A DNA stretch of 29,791 nt from Dethiosulfatibacter sp. (GTDB lineage: Bacteria > Bacillota_A > Clostridia > Tissierellales > Dethiosulfatibacteraceae), in assembly GCA_019084435.1 (NCBI GenBank), contig JAHRFV010000289.1, positions 1 to 29,791 of the forward strand, in the 5' to 3' direction. Below the pieces are notes generated by a model that saw only the letters and a program-made list of their open reading frames with translations, searched no databases and had not been told where the DNA came from. Position numbers and translations under genes: made by a program. Shown here piece after piece: positions 15,195 through 23,111 of this stretch. Position 1 is the first letter of the stretch. Each line of letters opens with the position of its first letter.

Positions 15195-17462
15195 ATGACA
15201 ATACAAGAATTAAAACAGCAGAAGATCTGGGTATGTTGGCGCTACGTGACACAAAACGGTCGCCCTACCAAAGCCTTATACAACACCAAAGGCTACAGAA
15301 CCGGAACCAGCCAGAAGTACAAACCGCAGTGGGTTACCTTTGAAGACGCTCTTGAAGCTGCAAAAGTCCACAGCTTTGACGGTGTCGGTCTGGTTCTGTT
15401 TAAAGGTATCGGTGGCATTGACATTGACCATAACAGACCAGACAGCACCCTTGCCAATGAAGTGCGAATGCTGATGAACACTTATGAGGAAGTCTCCCCA
15501 AGTGGTGAAGGCATACACCATCTGTTTGCGGTGGATGTCGACAGAATCCCCACTGCCAAGGGAAAGCTCTGTGGTGATTACTACAGCAAGAATCCGCACA
15601 ACAACATGGAAATCTACATCGGTGGGCTCACAAACCACTACCTGACCTTTACAGGAAGTGTCATTAATGACTTGCCACTGATGGAGCGAACCGATGAAGT
15701 TCTGAAATTCCTCCATACCTACATGAAGAAGGAACTGTTCAGTAAAACAGATAATGATTTTGATGATAATTTCGATATCATCGTCGCAGCCAGAAAAGCC
15801 AAGAACGGCGGGAAGTTCATCGCCCTCTTTGACAAGGGGGATACTTCGGGTTACGGCAGTCCGTCCGAAGCCGACCAAGCCCTCTGCAACATCCTGGCCT
15901 TCTACACCGGTGGCGATGCGGATGAGATGGACAGCCTGTTCAGACAATCCAAGCTCTACCGGGAGAAATGGGACCGCGAAGATTATCGAACCTCAACAAC
16001 AGAAAACGCCATCAAAGGCTGCCACGGACAGTTCTACAGGGGTGGGAAAAACAAACCTGCCTATATCCACTACGATGACAAGGCAAAGAGGATGAAGGTC
16101 AACTGCCCACTGCTAGCCAGGCACATCCGGGAGAATCTTCACTACATCTTCGTGCGTGATAGCGCAAGAGGCGGTGTCTTGCGTTATGTCTACGAGGATG
16201 GCTGCTATAGGCTCTATGCCGATGACATGATAAAAGGCATCATCAAGAACTACATTACCGCCTTTGATGAGAGCATCCTGCTGATGCGGGATGTCAATGA
16301 GGTCTTTGGCATCATCGCCACCGACTTGAAGTTTGGTACAAACGATAAGCTAAATGCCGACGAGGACATCATCAACTTCCAAAATGGCATCCTGCGCCTT
16401 TCGGATATGAAGCTTCTGCCCCATAGTCCGGAGGTCTTAAGCACCATCCAGATTCCCTGCGATTGGCTGGGAGAACCTAACCCCACACCGGTCTTTGACA
16501 GGTTCATGAAGGATCTCACCGGTAGCGACATGTCAGTTGAGAATCTGCTTCTTGAGTTTATGGGCGCGGCACTATCCAATGTGAAAGGCCACAGGCTTAA
16601 AAAGTCCCTCTTCATGGTCGGCAAGGGCGATACGGGTAAATCCCAGCTGAAGGGACTAGCTGAAAGGCTTCTTGGAAACGGCAACTTCATCGGTATTGAC
16701 TTAAAAGAGATTGAATCCAGATTCGGGACCGGAAACCTGTATAACAAGCGCCTTGCCGGAAGCTCCGACATGAGTTTTATGACCGTAGGCGAACTGCGCA
16801 TCTTCAAGCAGTGCACCGGTGGAGACAGCATCTTCGCGGAGTTCAAAGGGCAAAACGGATTCGAGTTCATCTACAAGGGGCTCTTCTGGTTCTGCATGAA
16901 CCGGCTGCCCAAGTTCGGCGGCGATGACGGGCAGTGGGTGTATGACCGCATCATGCAGGTCAGCTGCAACCATGTCATCCCAAAGGACAAGCAGGATAAT
17001 TACCTGCTTGATAAGATGTATGCCGAGCGTGATGGCATTGTGCACAAGGCAGTCATGGCGCTTAAGCAAGTGATTCAGAATGGCTGCACCTTTACAGAAC
17101 CGGAGTGTGTGGCAAATGCCAGAGACGTCTATAGGGCAAGCAACAATACCGTCATCTCATTCTTTGACGAATGCATGCAGGTTAGGCCTTTCGGAAAAAT
17201 CAAAGACAGCTGCACCACCGGCAAAGTCTATAAGGTGTATAAGGCCTGGTGCATCGATAACAATCATGGCTACGCCAAAACCGCAAAGGATTTCCGTGAG
17301 GAACTGGCGGACTATCTGGGAACCACCTTCTCGGATATGGCCGTTCGCCGGGGGAAAGGCGGTACTTTCTATAGTGACTATACCCTGTCGGATGAGGCAA
17401 AAGCTACCTATCAGCAGGCCTATGGATACGATGAAATTTCGTTTCTCTCATCCAGTTGGTGA
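15195..17462 (+). CDS. P4/D5-type primase-helicase of the mobile element
   Basis: The 755-residue protein joins an N-terminal primase-polymerase-like domain (GIDIDHN near residue 75, SPSGEGIHHLF) to a central D5-N type region and a C-terminal superfamily 3 helicase with Walker A GKGDTGKS (residues 476-483), followed by GIDLKEIESRFGTGNLYNKR. Such proteins start replication of satellites and phage-like plasmids, priming and unwinding at their own origin. AAAGGA before the ATG at 15195 marks the start; the upstream frame opening is spurious. The gene is visibly GC-richer than the backbone, consistent with transfer. It ends SFLSSSW, and a frame resembling a lost tail continues in another register (17430-17616). 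Confidence 0.92.
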   Translation: MTIQELKQQKIWVCWRYVTQNGRPTKALYNTKGYRTGTSQKYKPQWVTFEDALEAAKVHSFDGVGLVLFKGIGGIDIDHNRPDSTLANEVRMLMNTYEEVSPSGEGIHHLFAVDVDRIPTAKGKLCGDYYSKNPHNNMEIYIGGLTNHYLTFTGSVINDLPLMERTDEVLKFLHTYMKKELFSKTDNDFDDNFDIIVAARKAKNGGKFIALFDKGDTSGYGSPSEADQALCNILAFYTGGDADEMDSLFRQSKLYREKWDREDYRTSTTENAIKGCHGQFYRGGKNKPAYIHYDDKAKRMKVNCPLLARHIRENLHYIFVRDSARGGVLRYVYEDGCYRLYADDMIKGIIKNYITAFDESILLMRDVNEVFGIIATDLKFGTNDKLNADEDIINFQNGILRLSDMKLLPHSPEVLSTIQIPCDWLGEPNPTPVFDRFMKDLTGSDMSVENLLLEFMGAALSNVKGHRLKKSLFMVGKGDTGKSQLKGLAERLLGNGNFIGIDLKEIESRFGTGNLYNKRLAGSSDMSFMTVGELRIFKQCTGGDSIFAEFKGQNGFEFIYKGLFWFCMNRLPKFGGDDGQWVYDRIMQVSCNHVIPKDKQDNYLLDKMYAERDGIVHKAVMALKQVIQNGCTFTEPECVANARDVYRASNNTVISFFDECMQVRPFGKIKDSCTTGKVYKVYKAWCIDNNHGYAKTAKDFREELADYLGTTFSDMAVRRGKGGTFYSDYTLSDEAKATYQQAYGYDEISFLSSSW

Positions 17463-17616
17463 TTGTTCAGATGACAGTAGAAATGCAGTACCGGTTACAG
17501 AACTTCCACAGTTTTCTAATGATAAAGCCAGCAATATCAACGGTTCAAAATATTTGGTGACAGAAGTGACAGAACTTTCAACTTCTATGGAGATAAATGA
17601 AAAAATATATATATAA
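17430..17616 (+). pseudogene. Out-of-frame tail after the primase
   Basis: A second frame overlaps the end of the primase gene and runs on for about 61 codons with VPVTELPQFSND and LVTEVTELSTSM. VTEVTE-like tails are, as I recall, seen at the end of some prophage primases, so a frameshift near 17440 may have cut off an old C-terminus. It has no ribosome binding site. It could also be a chance frame across the repeated GTGACAGAA sequence. Confidence 0.3.
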
Positions 17617-17778
17617 CCTATAACATAGGAGTTGCAGGAGTGTGGAGATGGAATTGAGATTGGAGTCACTTCTGTCACCAAACCCATCAGAGCCATTGCC
17701 ATTACAACGTTTCAGAAGGGTACAGTTGTATAATCCACTGTACTCGACTGTCACCAAATCAAGAGTACTGTCACCAAA
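17553..17778. repeat. CTGTCACCAAA repeat cluster with an 18-bp inverted repeat, possible origin or operator
   Basis: CTGTCACCAAA occurs at 17672, 17748 and 17768 and as its reverse complement at 17553. The first and second sites belong to a perfect 18-bp inverted repeat, TTTGGTGACAGAAGTGAC at 17553-17570 against 17665-17682. The last two copies are exactly 20 bp apart, about two helical turns. The repeats fall in different reading frames of the small ORFs here (read as LSPN or TVTK), so the sequence seems conserved as DNA rather than as protein. Its position directly after a P4-type primase-helicase suggests iterons of a replication origin, since satellite P4 uses short iterons for its alpha primase; this is inference. 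Confidence 0.5.
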
Positions 17779-17797
17779 TTTAGAGGAAAGGAGGTGA
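17648..17797 (+). CDS. Possible 49-residue protein
   Basis: An ATG with AGGAG seven bases upstream opens a frame starting MELRLESLLSPNPSEPLPLQ and ending LSPNLEERR, whose stop lies within the ribosome binding site of the next gene. I do not recognise it. The spacing fits an operon, but most of the frame consists of the repeat cluster, so it may not be a real gene. Confidence 0.3.
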   Translation: MELRLESLLSPNPSEPLPLQRFRRVQLYNPLYSTVTKSRVLSPNLEERR

Positions 17798-17801
17798 GAA
17801 C

Positions 17802-18038
17802 ATGGCAATAGAGTATCAATTACCGTGGCATCTACGGAAAAGCCTGGACCTGGTAAGTTTCGAAGTGATCCGCGTCATCTTGCTGGATGGTTTGCATCCG
17901 GTAGTGGTGATGAGAGATAAACGGGCCGGCAGCAAAAGACGCTGGTGCGTTCAGTATTGTGGCTCCGGACACTACTTCTCAACATTGAAAGCAGCCAACG
18001 ATTATATGGTAACCCGCAACTGGATCAAAGCATCTTAA
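17802..18038 (+). CDS. Small hypothetical protein of the phage module
   Basis: A 78-residue basic protein with a very strong ribosome binding site (AAAGGAGGTGA, then eight bases, then ATG). The sequence mixes hydrophobic strands with basic residues (SFEVIRVILLDGLHPVVVMRDKRAG) and ends TRNWIKAS. The pattern suggests a small alpha/beta fold, but no family is recognised. It stands 19 bp before the capsid gene and is surely co-transcribed with it. Confidence 0.7.
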   Translation: MAIEYQLPWHLRKSLDLVSFEVIRVILLDGLHPVVVMRDKRAGSKRRWCVQYCGSGHYFSTLKAANDYMVTRNWIKAS

Positions 18039-18057
18039 ATTTAAGGAGAAAACGACT

Positions 18058-18966
18058 ATGACAAATCAAAACACCTACAACAAAGCCTTTTGGAACGCCA
18101 TGAGAACCCATCAGGAGATTGACCCGGAACTACGGGATATGAAAAACAGTACCGGAAGCTACCCGGCCCCAAACAAGTTCATGGCCAACTTCACACCGGC
18201 TCTTGAAAAGGAGAACCTCTTCAGAAGAATCGCCACTGTGGTCAAAACCACAACGCCGGATGACAAACTATTGGCATCGACATCAACCGGCACGGCCCAA
18301 TGGATCGGCGAATCCGTTGCCATACTGGAAAGCAGCGACACCATCAATCAGTTCACTCTGAACTCCTACAAGCTGGCAAGCCTCACTAGACTGAAGCATA
18401 CCTTCGTCACAGACAATAAGTTCGACATTGAAAAGTATCTGATGAACGAGTTTGCCCGCAGGTTCGGCAGAGAAGAGGAGAACGCCTTCATCAACGGAGA
18501 CGGCATTGATGCCCCCTATGGCATATTGCACCCCACAGAAGGCGCAGAGGTTGGCGTAACCGCAACAGGAACCAATGCCATCGCCTACGATGAGGTGGCG
18601 AAGCTTTACTTCTCACTGGATAAGCACTACCGCAAGCATGCGGTGTGGATCGTGAACGATGAGACCGCCCTGTATCTCAGGACCCTTAAGGACACAAACG
18701 GCAACTATCTGTGGAATCATTCAGACAACACGATACTCGGAAAACCGGTTGAGTACTCTCCTTATATGCCGGGCATCGGGAGCGGCAAAAAAACCATTGC
18801 CTTCGGAGATTTCAGTTGCTTCTGGATCGTTGACCGCCAGCACCTGTCCATTAAAGTCCTGAAGGAAAAGTACATCCTCGAAGGGCAGATCGGCTATGCG
18901 GCTTTCGAGCGATTGGATGCCAAGCTGATTGTTCCGGAAGCGGTCAAGGTTCTGCAGTTGGCTTAA
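18058..18966 (+). CDS. HK97-type phage major capsid protein
   Basis: The 302-residue protein has the features of HK97 gp5-fold capsids: LFRRIATVVKTT, the E-loop region STGTAQWIGESVAILESSDT, ENAFINGDGIDAPYGIL, the P-domain strand HAVWIVNDETALYLRTLKD, and GKPVEYSPYMPGIG near the end. It lacks the long N-terminal scaffold (delta) domain, so no protease would be needed. AAGGAG precedes the ATG. No portal, terminase, protease or tail gene is nearby, and a terminator follows directly, so the capsid stands alone beside the primase. It could be a remnant, or a satellite's own capsid used with helper parts. Confidence 0.92.
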   Translation: MTNQNTYNKAFWNAMRTHQEIDPELRDMKNSTGSYPAPNKFMANFTPALEKENLFRRIATVVKTTTPDDKLLASTSTGTAQWIGESVAILESSDTINQFTLNSYKLASLTRLKHTFVTDNKFDIEKYLMNEFARRFGREEENAFINGDGIDAPYGILHPTEGAEVGVTATGTNAIAYDEVAKLYFSLDKHYRKHAVWIVNDETALYLRTLKDTNGNYLWNHSDNTILGKPVEYSPYMPGIGSGKKTIAFGDFSCFWIVDRQHLSIKVLKEKYILEGQIGYAAFERLDAKLIVPEAVKVLQLA

Positions 18967-19012
18967 GGAAAGGTTTAGTACTGAAAAGCGTAATTCCAAA
19001 CAAGATATTAAG

Positions 19013-19049
19013 ATAGGAAGGTGGCTGAAAATTTGCTGCCTTCCTTTTT
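19013..19049 (+). terminator. Terminator after the capsid gene
   Basis: GGAAGGTGGC and GCTGCCTTCC pair over ten positions (two G-T pairs) around a 9-base loop and are followed by TTTTT. It closes the module operon about 50 bp after the capsid stop. Confidence 0.85.
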
Positions 19050-19388
19050 CGTCTTCCCTTCGTCTATTTGCTCCGCCATATATCACTCAACTGGGCTGCA
19101 ATAGCAAGTCAAAGTGACTGCTTTAATGCCAAAAAACGAGCTTAAATCAGTGTTTCTAGTGCCCAAATTTCAGCAAAATCCGAACCTTTTGAACGAAACA
19201 AACATAGCCACATAACCCCTGAACCCTTTAGAATAAAGGCTTACAGGCTATATGGCGTGTATTTGATGCTTTTGGGGTATCCCCCCTTGCTAATTATGCG
19301 AATTCTCACACGAGGCTCCGGCGCGTTCACCATTTTGAATAGTTGTAGAGATTATGACCCCCTAGGGGTAGATTTCTCATAAATTTAG
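19050..19388. other. Gene-free stretch with palindromes, possible packaging-site remnant
   Basis: No gene is visible. The stretch holds GGGGTATCCCCCC (about 19275) and the palindrome CCCCTAGGGG (about 19362), with a GC-rich segment CGAGGCTCCGGCGCG between them in otherwise AT-rich DNA. G/C-rich palindromes like these are common just before terminase genes of phages with HK97 capsids, where cos or pac sites lie. Here the terminase is missing, and the minus-strand defence operon ends at 19389. The assignment is a guess. Confidence 0.25.
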
Positions 19389-20141
19389 CTAATTATCATT
19401 GATTGTCTTAACCAATACTGCAATAGAGTTAACGGAAATTAAGCACATCGCTGCTTCTCTTTTTGTAGCGCCTCTATCATGAGTTAATTGATTCCCAAGA
19501 TCTACTGAGGCTTTTGCAAATTTTCTTGCTTTCTCAGACGTATCTTTTAGTTCATACTTCAAAAAGGCTTCTAACATACGCTTAGCATCAGTTTTACTTG
19601 CCTCAACGCCATCTAAAGTTGGATGTTTATCGGCATCAAAAACTTGTTGGGCAATTGTGATGAGTGTTTCCCTTCCTATCATTCCTATTGCTTGAAACTG
19701 TTCTTCAGTTTCTGCAACTTCGAGTCTGCTTTTCATTTCATCTATGGATCGATCAACTCGCTCCCAACCGGTAGGTTGATACTCTTCGAGATACAAACTG
19801 CTTGCGGCAAATTTACTATATTTTTTGAATAAATCCGATTTCAATTTTGTCACTTCTTTATTCTCTTCAAAAATCGGTAACTCGGAAAGTTCTTTAATGA
19901 TTGTAAATTGTTGATAGCCGTTAAACTCAGCCAAATTTTTATATAACGCAGTCCTTTTGTTAGGTATAACTTTTCCAAACTGTCCAAAATCAGGACTTGT
20001 GATTGGAATCCCCACACCAAAGTCAACCGCATAAGAGTTGCAGTATTTTACGATTTGAGATCCGCTCAATCCTTTATTTGTATCTCCTAAAATGTCTGCA
20101 GCATGAGATATAAATGAATTGTCTATTTTATTAGTTTTCAT
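19389..20141 (-). CDS. Abortive-infection-like protein attached to the type I RM operon
   Basis: The 250-residue protein has an N-terminal domain like that of AbiJ/TIGR02391-type proteins (HAADILGDTNKGLSGSQIVKYC, then WxRLY-like KRTALYKNLAEF). Its C-terminal helical domain includes RKFAKASVDLGNQLTHDRGATKREA, a pattern seen in proteins encoded beside type I restriction genes and distantly HEPN-like. The frame opens at a TTG (20162), but GGAG six bases before the ATG at 20139-20141 fits better. It starts about 30 bp after hsdS in the same direction, so it is the last gene of the operon. I infer a role in defence or in guarding the RM system; no activity is known to me. Confidence 0.6.
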   Translation of the reverse strand: MKTNKIDNSFISHAADILGDTNKGLSGSQIVKYCNSYAVDFGVGIPITSPDFGQFGKVIPNKRTALYKNLAEFNGYQQFTIIKELSELPIFEENKEVTKLKSDLFKKYSKFAASSLYLEEYQPTGWERVDRSIDEMKSRLEVAETEEQFQAIGMIGRETLITIAQQVFDADKHPTLDGVEASKTDAKRMLEAFLKYELKDTSEKARKFAKASVDLGNQLTHDRGATKREAAMCLISVNSIAVLVKTINDN

Positions 20142-20170
20142 CGTAAACTCCATAGTATTCAATTTAAAAG

Positions 20171-21619
20171 CTACTTCACCAGCTGTTTTGTATAAGGTAG
20201 AATCCCTTCTATCTTCTCCACTATACGTTTTTGTTCTGCAAGTGGTGGTAGCGGGAACACATAATTTAATAAGTCTTCTCTTTTTATTCCTTTAACTGTT
20301 GTACCTTTTCCTACTACATTTATTCTATTGTAATAATAAACAAAATATTTTTTATCAATATACTTTGATAAAAACAAAGCTCTCAAATCTTGGTTTATTG
20401 CTACATTAACACTATTTATTGCAATTTTGCCCAATCCTACTCTGGTACATACAATAATATTACCTGCCAGGATAAGATTTGAAGAACTTTTATTTAATCC
20501 TTCTTCAGTAATTTTCTCTAATGTATCCTCAATGCCATTTGGATTATTAACATAATCCTTAACACTCATCCATGGAATATTTCCATTCCAGTAAGATGGA
20601 TTTTGCTTTGAAGGAGTTCCTCCCCCAAGATCATAGTCAATTATATTCTCAATCCTAACCCACTTCCAACTCTCTGGAATATCAAATGGAATCTCATCCG
20701 CTGTAATCTCTGGAAGTGCATTGGGCTTTTTAATCTTGCCTTCCTTAATCAGCTTTTTCTTTTCTTCTTGAATCTGCATATAAAGCTCCTCTGCAGTTCC
20801 CTCTTCTTCTTTCTGCTCAACTAGCTTGCCTTGGATGGCATATTGAAGAATAGACTTTTGCATATCCTCCGGGAACTTTTTATTCAGCTTCTCCACTTCA
20901 GAATAGGCTACATCGTATTTATCCACATAAGGTTTTAACTCCTCAATCTTTGCTACGATGCGCTTTTGTTCTTCTAGAGGGGGGAGGGGAATTAATCCCG
21001 ATAATAAATTAGCATCATTGATTGCTGGGTATGCAACACCAAGCATTGTAGAATTTACATAGCTAATGAACATTGGAGACCTAAGCACATAGTACAAATA
21101 AATCTCATTGAATCCGATAAATGGATGCAATATAGCAAAAGCCGTACTCGCTATTGGTTCATGTTTAAATTCTTTATTAATTATACAAATATTAAGTAAG
21201 TACGGGCGTACTGTCGAGTATATAACTGTACCTTTTTTTACTAATTTACGTGCCCTTGAAGGTGCGTTTTTTGCTTCGACCAAATTCTCATTATCACTTA
21301 ACTTTCCATTAACATTATCAATTGAACCAACATCAATATAGTCAAAAGTACTATCAGGTTTTTTCTGACCCCAATTATGTGTTATATCACCTAACCTCAC
21401 CCATTCCCAACTGTCAGGAATATCAAATGGAATCTCGTCTTCTTTTATTGGTGGCAAAGCCTTCTGATTTTTGATCTTACCTTCATTAAGCAGCTGCTTT
21501 TTCTCTGTTTCAATCTTTTCTAATAATTCCTTCGCCGTTACTTCCTCTTCACGTTGTTCCACAAGTTTTCCCTGTATGGCAAGTTGAAGAATACTGTTCT
21601 TTAAGTCCTGTGCATTCAT
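20171..21619 (-). CDS. hsdS: Type I restriction-modification specificity subunit
   Basis: The 482-residue protein contains two target recognition domains, each introduced by the same conserved block: LAIQGKLVEQREEEVTAKEL...DEIPFDIPDSWEWVRLGDI near residues 12-76, and AIQGKLVEQKEEEGTAEEL...DEIPFDIPESWKWVRIENI in the middle. Each domain ends with an LPPLxEQKRIVxKIE helix. The duplicated blocks are typical of HsdS and allow recognition domains to be swapped by recombination. The two recognition domains are much more AT-rich than the conserved parts. The start codon follows the hsdM stop immediately, with TTGGAGG upstream, so translation is coupled. HsdS directs both methylation and cleavage to a split target that cannot be predicted here. 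Confidence 0.95.
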   Translation of the reverse strand: MNAQDLKNSILQLAIQGKLVEQREEEVTAKELLEKIETEKKQLLNEGKIKNQKALPPIKEDEIPFDIPDSWEWVRLGDITHNWGQKKPDSTFDYIDVGSIDNVNGKLSDNENLVEAKNAPSRARKLVKKGTVIYSTVRPYLLNICIINKEFKHEPIASTAFAILHPFIGFNEIYLYYVLRSPMFISYVNSTMLGVAYPAINDANLLSGLIPLPPLEEQKRIVAKIEELKPYVDKYDVAYSEVEKLNKKFPEDMQKSILQYAIQGKLVEQKEEEGTAEELYMQIQEEKKKLIKEGKIKKPNALPEITADEIPFDIPESWKWVRIENIIDYDLGGGTPSKQNPSYWNGNIPWMSVKDYVNNPNGIEDTLEKITEEGLNKSSSNLILAGNIIVCTRVGLGKIAINSVNVAINQDLRALFLSKYIDKKYFVYYYNRINVVGKGTTVKGIKREDLLNYVFPLPPLAEQKRIVEKIEGILPYTKQLVK

Positions 21620-23089
21620 TTAATTACCTCCAAGCATAGAGGTAATCTGTTCTAACACATGATCGATTTCAGCATTTAGTGACGCTCGCTTTTCTTGGTA
21701 CAATTGAATCAAATCCATTGGTTCAAGGATCACTTCTTCCTCATGAGGGAAACCACAAAGATCAATATTGTAACCTCTATCCACAATTTCATGAATTGTA
21801 TATTTCTTTGCCTTAGGGAATCCTTCTACTTCGATTTCTTGTCTGTTCTCCCACCAGTTAAGGGCTTCATTGAAATGCTCCAGTTTCATCGGTCTGGTCT
21901 TTGAGAAGTTCTTATAGCCTTCCGGCATATCCATTCGGTAGAACCATGTCTCCTTGGTCGGCTCAGTATTATCAAAGAACAGGATGTTGGTTCTGATGGA
22001 TGTGTAAGGTGCAAAGACGCTATGAGGCATTCTCACCACTGTGTGGAGATTAAATTCGCCGAACAGCTTTTTCTTGATATTGAACTTTCCGTTATCTGTT
22101 CCGAACAGGAAGCCATCCGGAATGATTACTGCACATCTACCTTTTTTCTTAAGTCGATACATAATCACATTCATAAAAAGATCCGCAGTTTCAGAACTTC
22201 TAAGCTCTGTTGGAAAGTTTGACTTCACACTATCCTTTTCGCTTCCACCGTAGGGAGGATTCATTAGGATCACATCAAAAGGTTCCATCTTACGCATATC
22301 CTTGTAGTCCATCTCCAGCGAGTTGCCATGAAGAATATTTGGATCATCGATATCATGGATCAGCATATTGGTGACACAAAGCATATGGGGTAGTGCCTTC
22401 TTCTCAATGCCATAAACGGATTTATTGTAAATCTCTCTGTTTTCCAGCGAGTTGCCTACCTGCCTATCCAGTTCCTGCAATGTTGATGTCAAGAATCCAC
22501 CGGTTCCACAGGCGAAGTCTCCTATTTTCTCACCTAGAACAGGCTTGACAACTTTTACCATAAAGTCCGTCACCGCTCTTGGCGTGTAGAACTCTCCAGC
22601 ATTACCAGCGCTTTGTAGATCCTTAAGAAAGGATTCATAGATGGTACCAAACTCGTGTCGCTCCTTGTATTCTGTGAAGTCAATCTCGTCAATGACATTG
22701 ACCACTTGTCTAAGAAGTACGCCGTCTTTCTGGTAGTTGTTGGCATCCTCAAAGGCATACCGGACAATCACTTGACTCATTGGTGTTTCTTCATCAATTT
22801 CTAAATTCTTTAAAGTCGGGAAGAGGGTATTGTTCACAAAATCAAGAAGACCATCACCGGTTAAGGCTTCACCATCTTTTTTATCTACTGCCCAATCTCT
22901 CCACTTTAGCCCTTCTGGAATGATGGAAGTGTAGTTGTCATCATACAGCTCCCAGGTCTCTTCTTTTGCATCATATATTTTTAAGAATAGAATCCATACG
23001 ATTTGTTCAATCCTCTGGGCATCCCCATTGACACCTGAGTCATTTCGCATCACATCTTGAATTCTTTTTACAAAGTTACCAATCGCCAT
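21620..23089 (-). CDS. hsdM: Type I restriction-modification DNA methyltransferase subunit
   Basis: At 489 residues this is a normal HsdM. It has the N-terminal helical domain (RIEQIVWILFLKIYD), GEFYTPRAV at 165-173, the S-adenosylmethionine motif DFACGTGGF at 191-199 and the adenine-N6 catalytic motif NPPY at 277-280. It methylates adenine in the HsdS target to protect host DNA and forms the M2S core of the complex. The hsdR gene ends 22 bp upstream and hsdS begins directly after. Confidence 0.96.
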   Translation of the reverse strand: MAIGNFVKRIQDVMRNDSGVNGDAQRIEQIVWILFLKIYDAKEETWELYDDNYTSIIPEGLKWRDWAVDKKDGEALTGDGLLDFVNNTLFPTLKNLEIDEETPMSQVIVRYAFEDANNYQKDGVLLRQVVNVIDEIDFTEYKERHEFGTIYESFLKDLQSAGNAGEFYTPRAVTDFMVKVVKPVLGEKIGDFACGTGGFLTSTLQELDRQVGNSLENREIYNKSVYGIEKKALPHMLCVTNMLIHDIDDPNILHGNSLEMDYKDMRKMEPFDVILMNPPYGGSEKDSVKSNFPTELRSSETADLFMNVIMYRLKKKGRCAVIIPDGFLFGTDNGKFNIKKKLFGEFNLHTVVRMPHSVFAPYTSIRTNILFFDNTEPTKETWFYRMDMPEGYKNFSKTRPMKLEHFNEALNWWENRQEIEVEGFPKAKKYTIHEIVDRGYNIDLCGFPHEEEVILEPMDLIQLYQEKRASLNAEIDHVLEQITSMLGGN

Positions 23090-23111
23090 TTCGTTTACCT
23101 GCCTTCTCTAT

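Noticed and set aside
15276..15947. Long minus-strand frame opposite the primase
   Set aside because: It lies fully inside the primase gene in antisense, has no ribosome binding site and no recognisable protein pattern; GC-rich coding DNA often opens such frames.
22041..22253. Small plus-strand frames inside hsdM
   Set aside because: Antisense to the methyltransferase with no start signals.
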